From Sedimentitalea sp042687825 (GTDB lineage Bacteria > Pseudomonadota > Alphaproteobacteria > Rhodobacterales > Rhodobacteraceae): a DNA stretch of 64,000 bases. Shown here in pieces: positions 34,047 through 41,809 of this stretch. The translations under genes were made by a program, and so were the position numbers. The stretch is from NCBI RefSeq assembly GCF_042687825.1, contig NZ_JBHUQE010000010.1, positions 73,780 to 137,779 of the forward strand. The letters run 5' to 3'. How positions within the stretch are numbered: position 1 is the first letter of the stretch; the number at the start of each line of letters is the position of its first letter. The notes beneath the pieces were generated by a model, which worked only from the letters and a program-made list of their open reading frames with translations, did no database searches and had not been told where the DNA came from.

Positions 34047-34718
34047 TCAGCCTTCAGCGCGGGCGCGGGTGCGCCACAGGAAATAGGCGGTCATCGCGGC
34101 CCAGATCAGGGCCAGCGAAAACCAGGTGATTGCATATTGCAGGTGATCGTTCGGAATGCCCGCCGTGTCCACCGGCAATGGTGTCACCCCCGATCCGGTC
34201 GGCGTGCGCGCCACCACCAGCAGCGGTTCGGTGTCCAGTTCCGCCGCCATCGCCGCCACGTCGCGGGCAAACCAGGTGTTGGCCGCCGGGTCGGGCGGTG
34301 GCGTAAAGCCATCGGTCTCGCTGGGCCAATGCAGGTTACCGGTCACCGTGACCGCCCCGGTCTGGCGCGCGACGTCCTTGGCTTCGGCGCGGACAAAGCC
34401 GCGATCCAGCAGGATGCGGCGGCCGTCATTCGTGATCAGCGGCACGATGATGCGAAACCCGGGACCGACCCGCTTGATCGACACCAGCACGTGCAATTCC
34501 TCGCCGGCGATGCTGCCGGACACGGTCACCGGCAGATACCGGTCGCGCCCAGGATCCGGGGCGGCCGGCAGCGGCACCGGGTCGGCGGAAATGCGGGTCT
34601 CGATCTGCATCAGCACATCCTGCTTCCAGCTCAGACGCTGCAGCTGCCAGGTGCCCAGTGCAATCAGGATCGCGAACCCGGTCAGGCCAATGATCAGCGG
34701 AAACAGGATGCGGCGCAT
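34047..34718 (-). CDS. SURF1 family cytochrome oxidase assembly protein
   Basis: A 223-residue SURF1/Shy1-type protein with an N-terminal helix (ILFPLIIGLTGFAILIALGTW), a periplasmic domain and a C-terminal helix (YAITWFSLALIWAAMTAYFLW). GTWQLQRLSWKQ is the family signature, and DRGFVRAEAK and YLPVTVSG are also characteristic. In Paracoccus, SURF1 proteins bind heme a and help build aa3 oxidase. Position behind ctaE agrees with that role. Confidence 0.93.
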   Translation of the reverse strand: MRRILFPLIIGLTGFAILIALGTWQLQRLSWKQDVLMQIETRISADPVPLPAAPDPGRDRYLPVTVSGSIAGEELHVLVSIKRVGPGFRIIVPLITNDGRRILLDRGFVRAEAKDVARQTGAVTVTGNLHWPSETDGFTPPPDPAANTWFARDVAAMAAELDTEPLLVVARTPTGSGVTPLPVDTAGIPNDHLQYAITWFSLALIWAAMTAYFLWRTRARAEG

Positions 34719-34813
34719 CGGTGGCGGGTCTCCCGGGAAAGGAAAAAGCGCGCGGTGTCGCCGCGCGCCTGCTTGATAAGGTGTGGATGCGGATTTTCAA
34801 CCGCAATCGGACA

Positions 34814-35626
34814 TCAGCCCAGCCCGGCGGTGCCCCAGATATAGACGACGAAGAACAGGAACAGCCAGACAACATCGACAAAGTGCCAGTACCAGGCGGC
34901 GGCCTCGAACCCGACATGCTGTTCAGACGTGAAATCGCCCCGCATGGCGCGGATCAGGCAGACGGTCAGAAAGATCGTGCCAATGATCACGTGCAGGCCG
35001 TGAAAGCCGGTCGCCATGAAGAAGTTGGAATAGAAGATGTCGTCGCCGAACTTCCAGCCCTCGTGCAGCAGGTGCTGGTATTCATAGGCCTGCAGCCCGG
35101 TAAAGGCGATGCCCAGGACCACGGTCAGCGCCAGGCCGGCCACCAGATCGCGGCGGTTGTTGCCGTGCACCAGCGCGTGGTGCGCCCAGGTCACGGTACA
35201 GCCGGACAGCAGCAGGATCACGGTGTTGATCAGCGGCAGATCAAAGGCGTTGACCGGATAGATATAGGGTTTCTCATAGGCCGAGCCGATATATTCCTGC
35301 ATCGGATAGATCAGATGTTTGAAAACCGACCAGAACCAGGCGGCAAAGAACATCACCTCGGACATGATGAACAGGATGAAACCATAGCGCAGGCCGATCC
35401 GCACCACTGCGGTATGATCGCCGATATGGCTTTCATGCACCACCTCGGCCCACCAGCCATACATGGTGTACAGAACGCCCATGAAACCGATCCAGAACAG
35501 ATAGGGCGTGATGCTGTGCATCCACAGAACCGCCCCCGCCAGCATCAGAAAACCCGACAGGGCGCCCAGCAGCGGCCAGACTGACGGGTGAAGAATGTGG
35601 TAATCGTGGTTTTTTGCGTGTGCCAT
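34814..35626 (-). CDS. ctaE: Cytochrome c oxidase subunit III
   Basis: A 270-residue membrane protein with seven predicted helices, subunit III of an aa3-type oxidase. Typical stretches are KNHDYHILHPSVWPLLGAL, WWAEVVHESHIGDHT, RYGFILFIMSEVMFFAAWFW and FFMATGFHGLHVIIGTIFL, ending AWYWHFVDVVWLFLFFVVYIWG. Conserved Glu and His residues for subunit III are in these segments. It lies 24 bases after ctaG on the minus strand. ctaD (subunit I) is not in the window, as in related genomes where it is unlinked. Confidence 0.96.
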   Translation of the reverse strand: MAHAKNHDYHILHPSVWPLLGALSGFLMLAGAVLWMHSITPYLFWIGFMGVLYTMYGWWAEVVHESHIGDHTAVVRIGLRYGFILFIMSEVMFFAAWFWSVFKHLIYPMQEYIGSAYEKPYIYPVNAFDLPLINTVILLLSGCTVTWAHHALVHGNNRRDLVAGLALTVVLGIAFTGLQAYEYQHLLHEGWKFGDDIFYSNFFMATGFHGLHVIIGTIFLTVCLIRAMRGDFTSEQHVGFEAAAWYWHFVDVVWLFLFFVVYIWGTAGLG

Positions 35627-35649
35627 TAAGTATCCCTCACCGTACGGCG

Positions 35650-36225
35650 TTAGTTCGTTTTTGCGCCTGCCAGTTCGTCGCGGTCGGCCGCGCCCTCTGG
35701 CAGGTCGATTTCATAGAATGTGTACGACAGCGTGATCGTATGCACGTATTTTGCGTCCCTGTCGGTGACAATTTCCGGATCGACAAAGAAGGTCACCGGC
35801 ATCTGCACCCGTTCGCCGGGTTGCAGCACCTGCTGTTCAAAGCAGAAACAGTCTATCTTGTTGAAAAACCCGCCGGCCTCGTAGGGAAAGACATTATAGC
35901 TGGCCGATCCGGCCACGGGTCGATCCGTGGGGTTGTGGGCTTCGTAAAAGGCCAGCGCGGTCTCGCCGATTTTCAGCTCCATTTCGCGCACCACCGGTTT
36001 GAACGTCCAGGGCATGTCGCGTTCCAGCGAGGCATCAAAGCGGATCTTGATGGTGCGGTCCAGCACCTGCTCGGCACCGGCGGTCTCTACCCCGGTGGTG
36101 CCGCCAAAGCCGGTGACCCGGCAGAACCAGTCGTAAAACGGCACCGACGCCCAGGACAGCGCGCCCATGACCACGACCACGCCGACCAGTTGCAGAACGG
36201 TCTTTTTAGGCCCCGCCATCGCCAT
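35650..36225 (-). CDS. ctaG: Cytochrome c oxidase assembly protein CtaG (Cox11)
   Basis: A 191-residue copper chaperone for the CuB site of subunit I. One N-terminal helix (about residues 10-28) precedes YDWFCRVTGFGGTT and a periplasmic beta domain with the copper-binding CFCFEQQ (Cys126, Cys128) and PVTFFVDPEI, followed by LSYTFYEI. All are diagnostic of CtaG/Cox11. The ATG at 36225 overlaps the upstream stop by one base (TGATG); a second ATG two codons on is possible. Confidence 0.95.
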   Translation of the reverse strand: MAMAGPKKTVLQLVGVVVVMGALSWASVPFYDWFCRVTGFGGTTGVETAGAEQVLDRTIKIRFDASLERDMPWTFKPVVREMELKIGETALAFYEAHNPTDRPVAGSASYNVFPYEAGGFFNKIDCFCFEQQVLQPGERVQMPVTFFVDPEIVTDRDAKYVHTITLSYTFYEIDLPEGAADRDELAGAKTN

Positions 36226-36386
36226 CAGTTCAGGCTTTCCGCTTTCGGCATCTGAAAATCGCCGCTGGTCACCTTGACCACGGTCAGACCGAAAACTACC
36301 GCGATAAAGGCCACCAAAGCCAGCGCCACGCCCAGATTGCGGCCGAAACGGCGCTGGTGCAGCTCGTGGGTCGTCTTGATGCTCAT
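36225..36386 (-). CDS. Small membrane protein in the cytochrome oxidase operon
   Basis: A 53-residue gene between ctaB and ctaG. It starts MSIKTTHELHQRRFGRNLGV, has one transmembrane helix (about residues 17-38, LGVALALVAFIAVVFGLTVV) and ends GDFQMPKAESLN. The start overlaps the ctaB stop by ATGA and the stop overlaps the ctaG start by TGATG, so coding and coupling are well supported. Small ORFs at this spot are known in Paracoccus-type cta operons. A role in oxidase assembly or as a minor subunit is inferred from position only. Confidence 0.85.
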   Translation of the reverse strand: MSIKTTHELHQRRFGRNLGVALALVAFIAVVFGLTVVKVTSGDFQMPKAESLN

Positions 36387-37339
36387 GCCCAGCCCCCCAG
36401 GCCATAGGGTTTCAGCAGGGCTTCGGCCAGAATCGCGCCGAAATGCAGAAACAGATACAGCAGCGACAGTTTGAAAAACCGCCGCTCGACCGCGAAATTG
36501 TCGGCTTCGGCATCGGTTTCGTCACGGCGCCAGATGCGATAGGCGCCGTTCAGGAACAGCAGGTTCAGGATCACCGACACCGACAGATAGATCGGGCCGC
36601 CAATACCGGTGAACCCCGCGGCCAGCGCCAGCACCGCCAGCAGCCCGGTATAGACCAGGATGTGCACCCGGGTTGCGGGGCGGCCATGGGTCACGGTCAG
36701 CATCGGCACGCCGGCATCGTCATAGTCGCTGCGCATGAACAGGCACAGAGCCCAGAAATGCGGCGGCGTCCACATGAAGACCAGGGCAAACATCAGCCAG
36801 GGCTCGACCGCCATCGACCCGGTCGCCGCCAGCCAGCCGATGACCGGCGGAAACGCCCCGGCGGCGCCGCCGATGACGATGTTCTGCGGCGTCGTGCGTT
36901 TCAGCCACATGGAATAGACCACGACATAAAAGAAGATGGTAAAGGCCAGCATCGCCCCGGCCAGCAGGTTGGTGGCCAGCGCCAGCATCGTCACAGCCAG
37001 CACCGACAGCGCCAGCCCAAGCGCCAGCGCGTCCTGTTCGCGAACCTTGCCCGCCGGGATCGGCCGTTTGCGGGTGCGGCGCATGATGCAGTCGATATCC
37101 GCGTCCCACCACATGTTCAGCGCGCCCGAGGCACCGCCGCCGATGGCGATGAACAGGATGGCACAGAACCCGATCACCGGATGAACAGGCGTCGGCGCCG
37201 CCACCAGCCCGACAAAGGCGGTGAACACGACCAGCGACATCACCCGCGGCTTGAGCAGGGCAAAAAAGTCGCCAAAACCCGCCTCGTTCTGGGACGGGCC
37301 GGCTTGGTCCAGACCGGTGTTGATGCTGACGTCGCTCAT
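36383..37339 (-). CDS. ctaB: Protoheme IX farnesyltransferase (heme O synthase)
   Basis: A 318-residue UbiA-family membrane enzyme that attaches farnesyl to heme B to make heme O, the precursor of heme A. LLKPRVMSLVVFTAFVGL, NMWWDADIDCIMRRTRKRPI (the DxxxD prenyl-diphosphate motif) and a second aspartate site, FMRSDYDDAGVPML, are diagnostic; GGAAGAFPPVIGWLA is also conserved. The ATG at 37339 (MSDVSINTG) has AAGGG upstream; an ATG six codons earlier is less likely. It follows ctaC by 55 bases. Confidence 0.95.
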   Translation of the reverse strand: MSDVSINTGLDQAGPSQNEAGFGDFFALLKPRVMSLVVFTAFVGLVAAPTPVHPVIGFCAILFIAIGGGASGALNMWWDADIDCIMRRTRKRPIPAGKVREQDALALGLALSVLAVTMLALATNLLAGAMLAFTIFFYVVVYSMWLKRTTPQNIVIGGAAGAFPPVIGWLAATGSMAVEPWLMFALVFMWTPPHFWALCLFMRSDYDDAGVPMLTVTHGRPATRVHILVYTGLLAVLALAAGFTGIGGPIYLSVSVILNLLFLNGAYRIWRRDETDAEADNFAVERRFFKLSLLYLFLHFGAILAEALLKPYGLGGWA

Positions 37340-37394
37340 CGCAGACCCTTTATGCACAGGTCGCGCCCGGCGGGATCGCCCCGCCCGGACGCGC

Positions 37395-38234
37395 TTAGTT
37401 GGAAGCCACGGTCAGGTTGCGCGGCGTGCCGGCATATTCCTCGATCGCGCCTTCCAGCCAGGCGTCATAGGCGTCTTGGCTGACGACCTTGACGGTGATC
37501 GGCATATAGGCGTGATCCTTGCCGCACAGCTCGGAACACTGGCCGAAATAGATGCCTTCCTTTTCCGCCGCGAACCACAGTTCCGCCAGACGTCCGGGCA
37601 CCGCGTCCTGCTTGACGCCAAAGGCCGGAATGGTCCAGCTGTGGATCACGTCGGCGGCGGTGACCTGCATCACCACGGTCTTGCCAACCGGCACGACCAC
37701 GGCGGTATCTGTCGCCAGCAGATATTCGTTCTGGCTATAGCCGTTCTCCTCCAGTTCGTCGCGCTCCAGCTTGAAGCTTTCGAAACCGAATTCGTGGTCG
37801 ACATATTCATAGCCCCAATACCATTGGTATCCGGTCACCTTGATGGTGATGTCGGCCTCGGGAATTTCCTGCTGCTTGAACAACACCGGCAGGCTGAAGG
37901 CGCCGATGAACACCAAGATCACGATCGGAATCACCGTCCAGGCGACTTCCAGCGGGGAATTGTGCGTAAAGCTGGCCGGCTCTGGATTCGCACGCTGGTT
38001 AAAGCGCAGAATGGCATAGAGCAGCAGCAGGGTCACAAAGACACAGATCACGGTGATGATCACCAGAATCAGCCAGTCCAGCGATTGCTGATCCCGCGCC
38101 AGTTCGGTCGCAGCCGGCTGAAAACCGGTCAGGCCGTCAACCGGTGTACCAATGATTTCAAGGCCATCCTGCGCCAATGCCGGAAGGGCCGAAAGGGCGG
38201 TGATTACCCCCGAAAGCGTGAAAGCGTTCTTCAT
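37395..38234 (-). CDS. ctaC: Cytochrome c oxidase subunit II
   Basis: A 279-residue subunit II of aa3-type oxidase. A signal peptide (MKNAFTLSGVITALSALPAL, then AQ) precedes two helices and the periplasmic cupredoxin domain. The CuA ligands are present: His in IHSWTIPAFG and Cys, Cys, His and Met in FGQCSELCGKDHAYMP. YQWYWGYEY is the aromatic patch for electron entry from cytochrome c. It is the first gene of the cta operon, with AGGA before the ATG at 38234. A possible FNR-type site lies about 150 bases upstream. Confidence 0.96.
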   Translation of the reverse strand: MKNAFTLSGVITALSALPALAQDGLEIIGTPVDGLTGFQPAATELARDQQSLDWLILVIITVICVFVTLLLLYAILRFNQRANPEPASFTHNSPLEVAWTVIPIVILVFIGAFSLPVLFKQQEIPEADITIKVTGYQWYWGYEYVDHEFGFESFKLERDELEENGYSQNEYLLATDTAVVVPVGKTVVMQVTAADVIHSWTIPAFGVKQDAVPGRLAELWFAAEKEGIYFGQCSELCGKDHAYMPITVKVVSQDAYDAWLEGAIEEYAGTPRNLTVASN

Positions 38235-38383
38235 GTTATGTCCTGATCGGTTGATCGCGTTGTTCTATGTGGCACAAGCGTCATTCATCAAAACGCACCT
38301 GCCCCGTTGTCTTTGCCGCCGGTAGAAACCATATTCCGGCAGTCAGTTAAAGCCATGAGATTGCGTCATTGGGACGCTTTTTT

Positions 38384-38397
38384 TGACTTAGATCAAA
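38384..38397. promoter_or_regulatory. FNR/FnrL-type box between ctaC and tldD
   Basis: TTGAC-TTAG-ATCAA differs from the FNR consensus TTGAT-N4-ATCAA at one position and fits the FnrL sites of Rhodobacter. It lies in the divergent region, 18 bases before the tldD start and about 150 bases before the ctaC start. Oxygen-linked control of the cytochrome oxidase operon is the likely purpose; the closeness to tldD suggests an effect on that gene too. Confidence 0.55.
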
Positions 38398-38414
38398 TTG
38401 CGAGGCCACATGCA

Positions 38415-39836
38415 ATGACCAGCGCGCCCTTTCGGCCCTTTGAAACCGCCCTGCCCCGCGACGCGGCACTCGCCGAATTGCGCGCCGCCACCGCGGGCGC
38501 CGAGGACGGTGAAATCTATGCCGAACGGCGCAAGTCCGAGGCGCTGGTGTTTGATGACGGGCGCCTGCGGACCGCCAGCTATGATGCCTCCGAAGGCTTT
38601 GGGCTGCGCGCCGTCAATGGCGAGGTCACCGGCTATGCCCATTCCACCGAGCTGAGCATCGCGTCGCTGAAACGCGCCGCCGAAACCGCGCGCCTGGCAG
38701 TCGGCGACGGCGGCGGCACGCTGGCCGACGCCCCCGCCGCGACGAACCGCCGGCTGTATACCGATGCCGACCCCATTGCCGGACAGCCCTTTGCCGTCAA
38801 GATCGACACGCTGCGCGAGATCGATGCCTTTGCCCGCGACCTGGACAGCCGCGTCGTGCAGGTGTCGGCGACCCTGGCCGCGTCGCTGCAAGAGGTCGAA
38901 ATCCTGCGCCCGGACGGCGTGCATGTCGGCGATATGCGCCCGATGACCCGCATCAACGTGTCGGTCATCGTCGAGCAGGGCGGGCGGCGCGAAACCGGTA
39001 CTGCCGGCGGCGGCGGGCGGATCGGGCTGGACGGGCTGATCGCTCCCGCAGACTGGCAGGCAAAGGCCCGCGAGGCGCTGCGCATCGCGCTGGTCAATCT
39101 GGATGCGATCCCCGCCCCGGCCGGGGTGATGGAGGTGGCGCTGGGACCGGGCTGGCCCGGCATCCTGTTGCACGAGGCGATCGGTCATGGCCTGGAGGGT
39201 GATTTCAACCGCAAGGGCGCCAGCGCCTTTGCCGGCCTGATGGGCGAACAGGTCGCCGCGCGCGGCGTCACGGTGCTGGATGACGGCACGATCCCCGACC
39301 GGCGCGGCTCGATCACCGTCGATGACGAGGGCACGCCGTCGCGGCGCAATGTGCTGATCGAGGACGGTATCCTGGTCGGCTACATGCAGGACCGCCAGAA
39401 CGCCCGGCTGATGGGGGTCGAGCCCACCGGCAACGGCCGCCGCCAAAGCTATGCCCATGCGCCGATGCCGCGCATGACCAACACCTATATGCAGGGTGGC
39501 ACGGACGATCCTGCGGACCTGGTCGCGCAGATCAGAGACGGCATCTGGGCGGTGGGATTCGGCGGCGGGCAGGTCGATATCACCAATGGCAAGTTCGTGT
39601 TCTCCTGCACCGAGGCCTATCGCGTCCAGAACGGCAGGGTCGGAGCTCCGGTCAAGGGCGCGACCCTGATCGGCGATGGCGCCACCGCCCTGACGCGCAT
39701 TCGCGGGCTGGGCAATGATATGCAACTGGACCCGGGCATGGGCAATTGCGGCAAGGACGGCCAGTGGGTGCCGGTGGGCGTCGGCCAGCCGACGGTGCTG
39801 ATGGGCGGCCTGACCGTCGGCGGATCGGCGGCCTGA
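38415..39836 (+). CDS. tldD: Metalloprotease TldD
   Basis: A 473-residue TldD protein, partner of TldE/PmbA in a heterodimeric zinc protease that digests unfolded or modified peptides. The N-terminal part has DGEIYAERRKSEALVFDDGRL-like sequence; the zinc motif HEAIGHGLEGDF (HExxxH) and the late GGGQVDITNGKFVFSCTEAY and GIGNDMQLD-like GLGNDMQLDPGMGNCGKDGQ are diagnostic. The ATG at 38415 follows GAGG by nine bases; a longer reading from 38307 would run through the FNR-type box. tldE is not in the window. Confidence 0.95.
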   Translation: MTSAPFRPFETALPRDAALAELRAATAGAEDGEIYAERRKSEALVFDDGRLRTASYDASEGFGLRAVNGEVTGYAHSTELSIASLKRAAETARLAVGDGGGTLADAPAATNRRLYTDADPIAGQPFAVKIDTLREIDAFARDLDSRVVQVSATLAASLQEVEILRPDGVHVGDMRPMTRINVSVIVEQGGRRETGTAGGGGRIGLDGLIAPADWQAKAREALRIALVNLDAIPAPAGVMEVALGPGWPGILLHEAIGHGLEGDFNRKGASAFAGLMGEQVAARGVTVLDDGTIPDRRGSITVDDEGTPSRRNVLIEDGILVGYMQDRQNARLMGVEPTGNGRRQSYAHAPMPRMTNTYMQGGTDDPADLVAQIRDGIWAVGFGGGQVDITNGKFVFSCTEAYRVQNGRVGAPVKGATLIGDGATALTRIRGLGNDMQLDPGMGNCGKDGQWVPVGVGQPTVLMGGLTVGGSAA

Positions 39837-39894
39837 GCGGCCATCGACGTCACGACCCGCACCCCCGGGCCGGGCAGTGCGCCCCTGTTTTCAT

Positions 39895-39910
39895 GGCCGC
39901 GATCGCGGCC
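39895..39910. repeat. Perfect 16-base palindrome
   Basis: GGCCGCGATCGCGGCC is self-complementary over 16 bases and lies 59 bases past the tldD stop. It may fold into a 3' hairpin in tldD mRNA, but no U-run follows. It could be chance in GC-rich DNA. Confidence 0.3.
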
Positions 39911-39962
39911 GAATCCGGTCGCGTGGGGAAACTGCGAAAAAACTGAAAAGAATTTGTTTCGC

Positions 39963-39979
39963 TTTACGTTGTGTTAACC
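39963..39979 (+). promoter_or_regulatory. CtrA-like box upstream of dprA
   Basis: TTTA-N7-TTAACC matches the CtrA consensus TTAA-N7-TTAAC with one mismatch. It sits about 43 bases before the dprA start in an A/T-rich patch, a position compatible with activation. CtrA control of dprA and other DNA-uptake genes is known from Rhodobacter capsulatus, where they serve gene-transfer-agent recipients. Confidence 0.5.
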
Positions 39980-40021
39980 AGACGGGCGCTACACCGGTCT
40001 TGCAAGCAGGCGGAGCGACGG

Positions 40022-41164
40022 ATGACCGAGGAAACCAATTCTTCCACTCACCCCCCACTCCCACCCACCACGGAAGACGATCGGTTCGCGTGGCTCCGTC
40101 TGTTGCGCTCGCGCAGGGTCGGTGTGACGACGTTCCATCGCCTGCTGTCAGAGCATGGCACAGCGCAGAACGCGCTGGCCGCGTTGCCCGAAGTGGCGCG
40201 CGCCGCCGGAGTAGACGGGTATGAAATATGCCCGGCCGGTGTAATAGCCGCGGAAATCAAGGCCGCAAAAGCCGCGCATGCGCGGCTTTTGTGCCTTGGC
40301 GACGCGGATTACCCCGCCGCACTGTCCGACATTTCCGATGCCCCGCCGTTGCTGTGGGTGGTCGGCGACCCCGCGCTCTTGTCCCGTCCGATGATTGCCC
40401 TTGTAGGGGCCCGCAACGCCAGCTCGCTGGGCACACGCACGGCCCGCAGTCTGGCACAGGATCTGGGCGCAGCCGGCCATGTCGTCGTATCCGGTCTGGC
40501 GCGCGGGGTGGACACCGCGGCCCATGTCGCGGCGCTGAAGACCGGCACCGTGGCCGTGATGGCCAGCGGCGTCGACATCATCTATCCTTCGGAAAACAGC
40601 AATCTGGCCCGCGACATTGCGGCAGACGGGGTGTTGATCTCGGAACAGCCCATGGGCATGGCCCCGCAGGCCGGGCATTTCCCGCGCCGCAACCGGATCA
40701 TCTCGGGCCTGGCCCGGGCTGTTGTGGTGGTCGAGGCCGCCGCCAAGTCCGGCAGTCTGATCACCGCCCGCGACGCGCTGGATCAGGGCCGCGAGGTGCT
40801 GGCGGTGCCCGGCCATCCCTTTGACGCCCGCGCCTCGGGCTGCAACATGCTGATCCGCGACGGGGCCGTTCTGGTGCGCAATGCCGAGGACGTTTTGGCG
40901 GCCCTGCCGGACACTGCGCCGCCCGTTCAGCCGGACCTGTTGTCCGACCTGCCGCCACAGCCGCCGGAAAAACGCAGCCTGCGTCAGACCGCGGCCCTGC
41001 ATCAGCAGATCCTGTCGCGGCTCGGGCCCTCGCCGGTCGCCGAGGATCAATTGATCCGCGACCTGTCGGTCCCGGCCGGACATGTCGGCCCGGCGCTGGT
41101 CGATCTGGAACTGGAAGGCAAGATCAGACGCCAGTCGGGCGGTTTGCTATCGCGCGAGCATTGA
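40022..41164 (+). CDS. dprA: DNA-processing protein DprA
   Basis: A 380-residue DprA/Smf protein that loads RecA onto incoming single-stranded DNA in transformation or gene-transfer-agent uptake. An N-terminal helical region (FAWLRLLRSRRVGVTTFHRL) precedes the Rossmann fold with IALVGARNASSLGTRTARSL, VVSGLARGVDTAAHVAAL, ISEQPMGMAPQAGHFPRRNR and EAAAKSGSLITARDALDQGR. A C-terminal winged-helix segment (about 305-375) completes it. The ATG at 40022 follows GGAG by six bases. The CtrA-like box upstream fits regulated competence. It ends 41 bases from a convergent gene. Confidence 0.95.
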   Translation: MTEETNSSTHPPLPPTTEDDRFAWLRLLRSRRVGVTTFHRLLSEHGTAQNALAALPEVARAAGVDGYEICPAGVIAAEIKAAKAAHARLLCLGDADYPAALSDISDAPPLLWVVGDPALLSRPMIALVGARNASSLGTRTARSLAQDLGAAGHVVVSGLARGVDTAAHVAALKTGTVAVMASGVDIIYPSENSNLARDIAADGVLISEQPMGMAPQAGHFPRRNRIISGLARAVVVVEAAAKSGSLITARDALDQGREVLAVPGHPFDARASGCNMLIRDGAVLVRNAEDVLAALPDTAPPVQPDLLSDLPPQPPEKRSLRQTAALHQQILSRLGPSPVAEDQLIRDLSVPAGHVGPALVDLELEGKIRRQSGGLLSREH

Positions 41165-41205
41165 ACCGGCTTGTTGCCCATCGTGGCACCGACGCCCCAG
41201 CGTCT

Positions 41206-41655
41206 CTACAACCCCTGACACGCCTCGGGGATCACCGGACGGTAGATGGCGCAGAGCGGCGCCCAGGCATACCAGACATCGGTGGCGCCCAGCGCCCAGT
41301 GCACCGCCACCCAGGTGGTGCCCGACTTGCGGTACAGCGCCTGGATCGCCACCCCGTCCATATAGCCCGAATCCAGCTCGCCGCGCAGAAAACCCGGCGT
41401 TGTCCGCAGATCGATCTCGGCCCCGCCCGGGCGCTGCGGCCAGACCGATGCAAAGGCCAGATCGCCGGAGCGGCGCAGATCATGCACGACGAACTGAACC
41501 GGCGCGCCCAGCATCCACTCGGCATGCGGGCGCAGCGCATCCATCAGCGCGGCGCGCTCGGGCGAGCCCCGGGCCGGTTCCTGCCATGCCGCCGCGAAGC
41601 TCGGCGCCAGCACCGCAAACAGTACGAAAAAATTCATGCGTACCCGGTGTTTCAC
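41206..41655 (-). CDS. Secreted protein of unknown function
   Basis: A 149-residue protein with an N-terminal signal peptide (helix MNFFVLFAVLAPSFAAA). The mature part contains LDSGYMDGVAIQALYRKSG and TTWVAVHWALGATDVWYAWA, which together look like a compact alpha/beta domain; I do not recognise the family. GTG at 41655 has GGAG at seven bases, which makes it the best start; ATG at 41661 is one base from that site and ATG at 41637 is a shorter choice. It is convergent with dprA and divergent from topA. Confidence 0.7.
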   Translation of the reverse strand: MKHRVRMNFFVLFAVLAPSFAAAWQEPARGSPERAALMDALRPHAEWMLGAPVQFVVHDLRRSGDLAFASVWPQRPGGAEIDLRTTPGFLRGELDSGYMDGVAIQALYRKSGTTWVAVHWALGATDVWYAWAPLCAIYRPVIPEACQGL

Positions 41656-41809
41656 GGCCATTCTCCGGTTCTGCCGCGGCCAGGTTGCGCGGGCGGGTTT
41701 ACCCCGCGATCCTGCGCCGATTTTGCACAGATTGACAATCAGGACTTGCACCCCACATCTAGCCCCGCCATAGAACGCGCAAAGCCCGTCCCATGAGGTA
41801 ATCCGTTAA

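Noticed and set aside
39895..39910. GCGATCGC as a HIP1-type repeat
   Set aside because: HIP1 is a cyanobacterial repeat; only this one intergenic palindrome was considered here and chance is likely.
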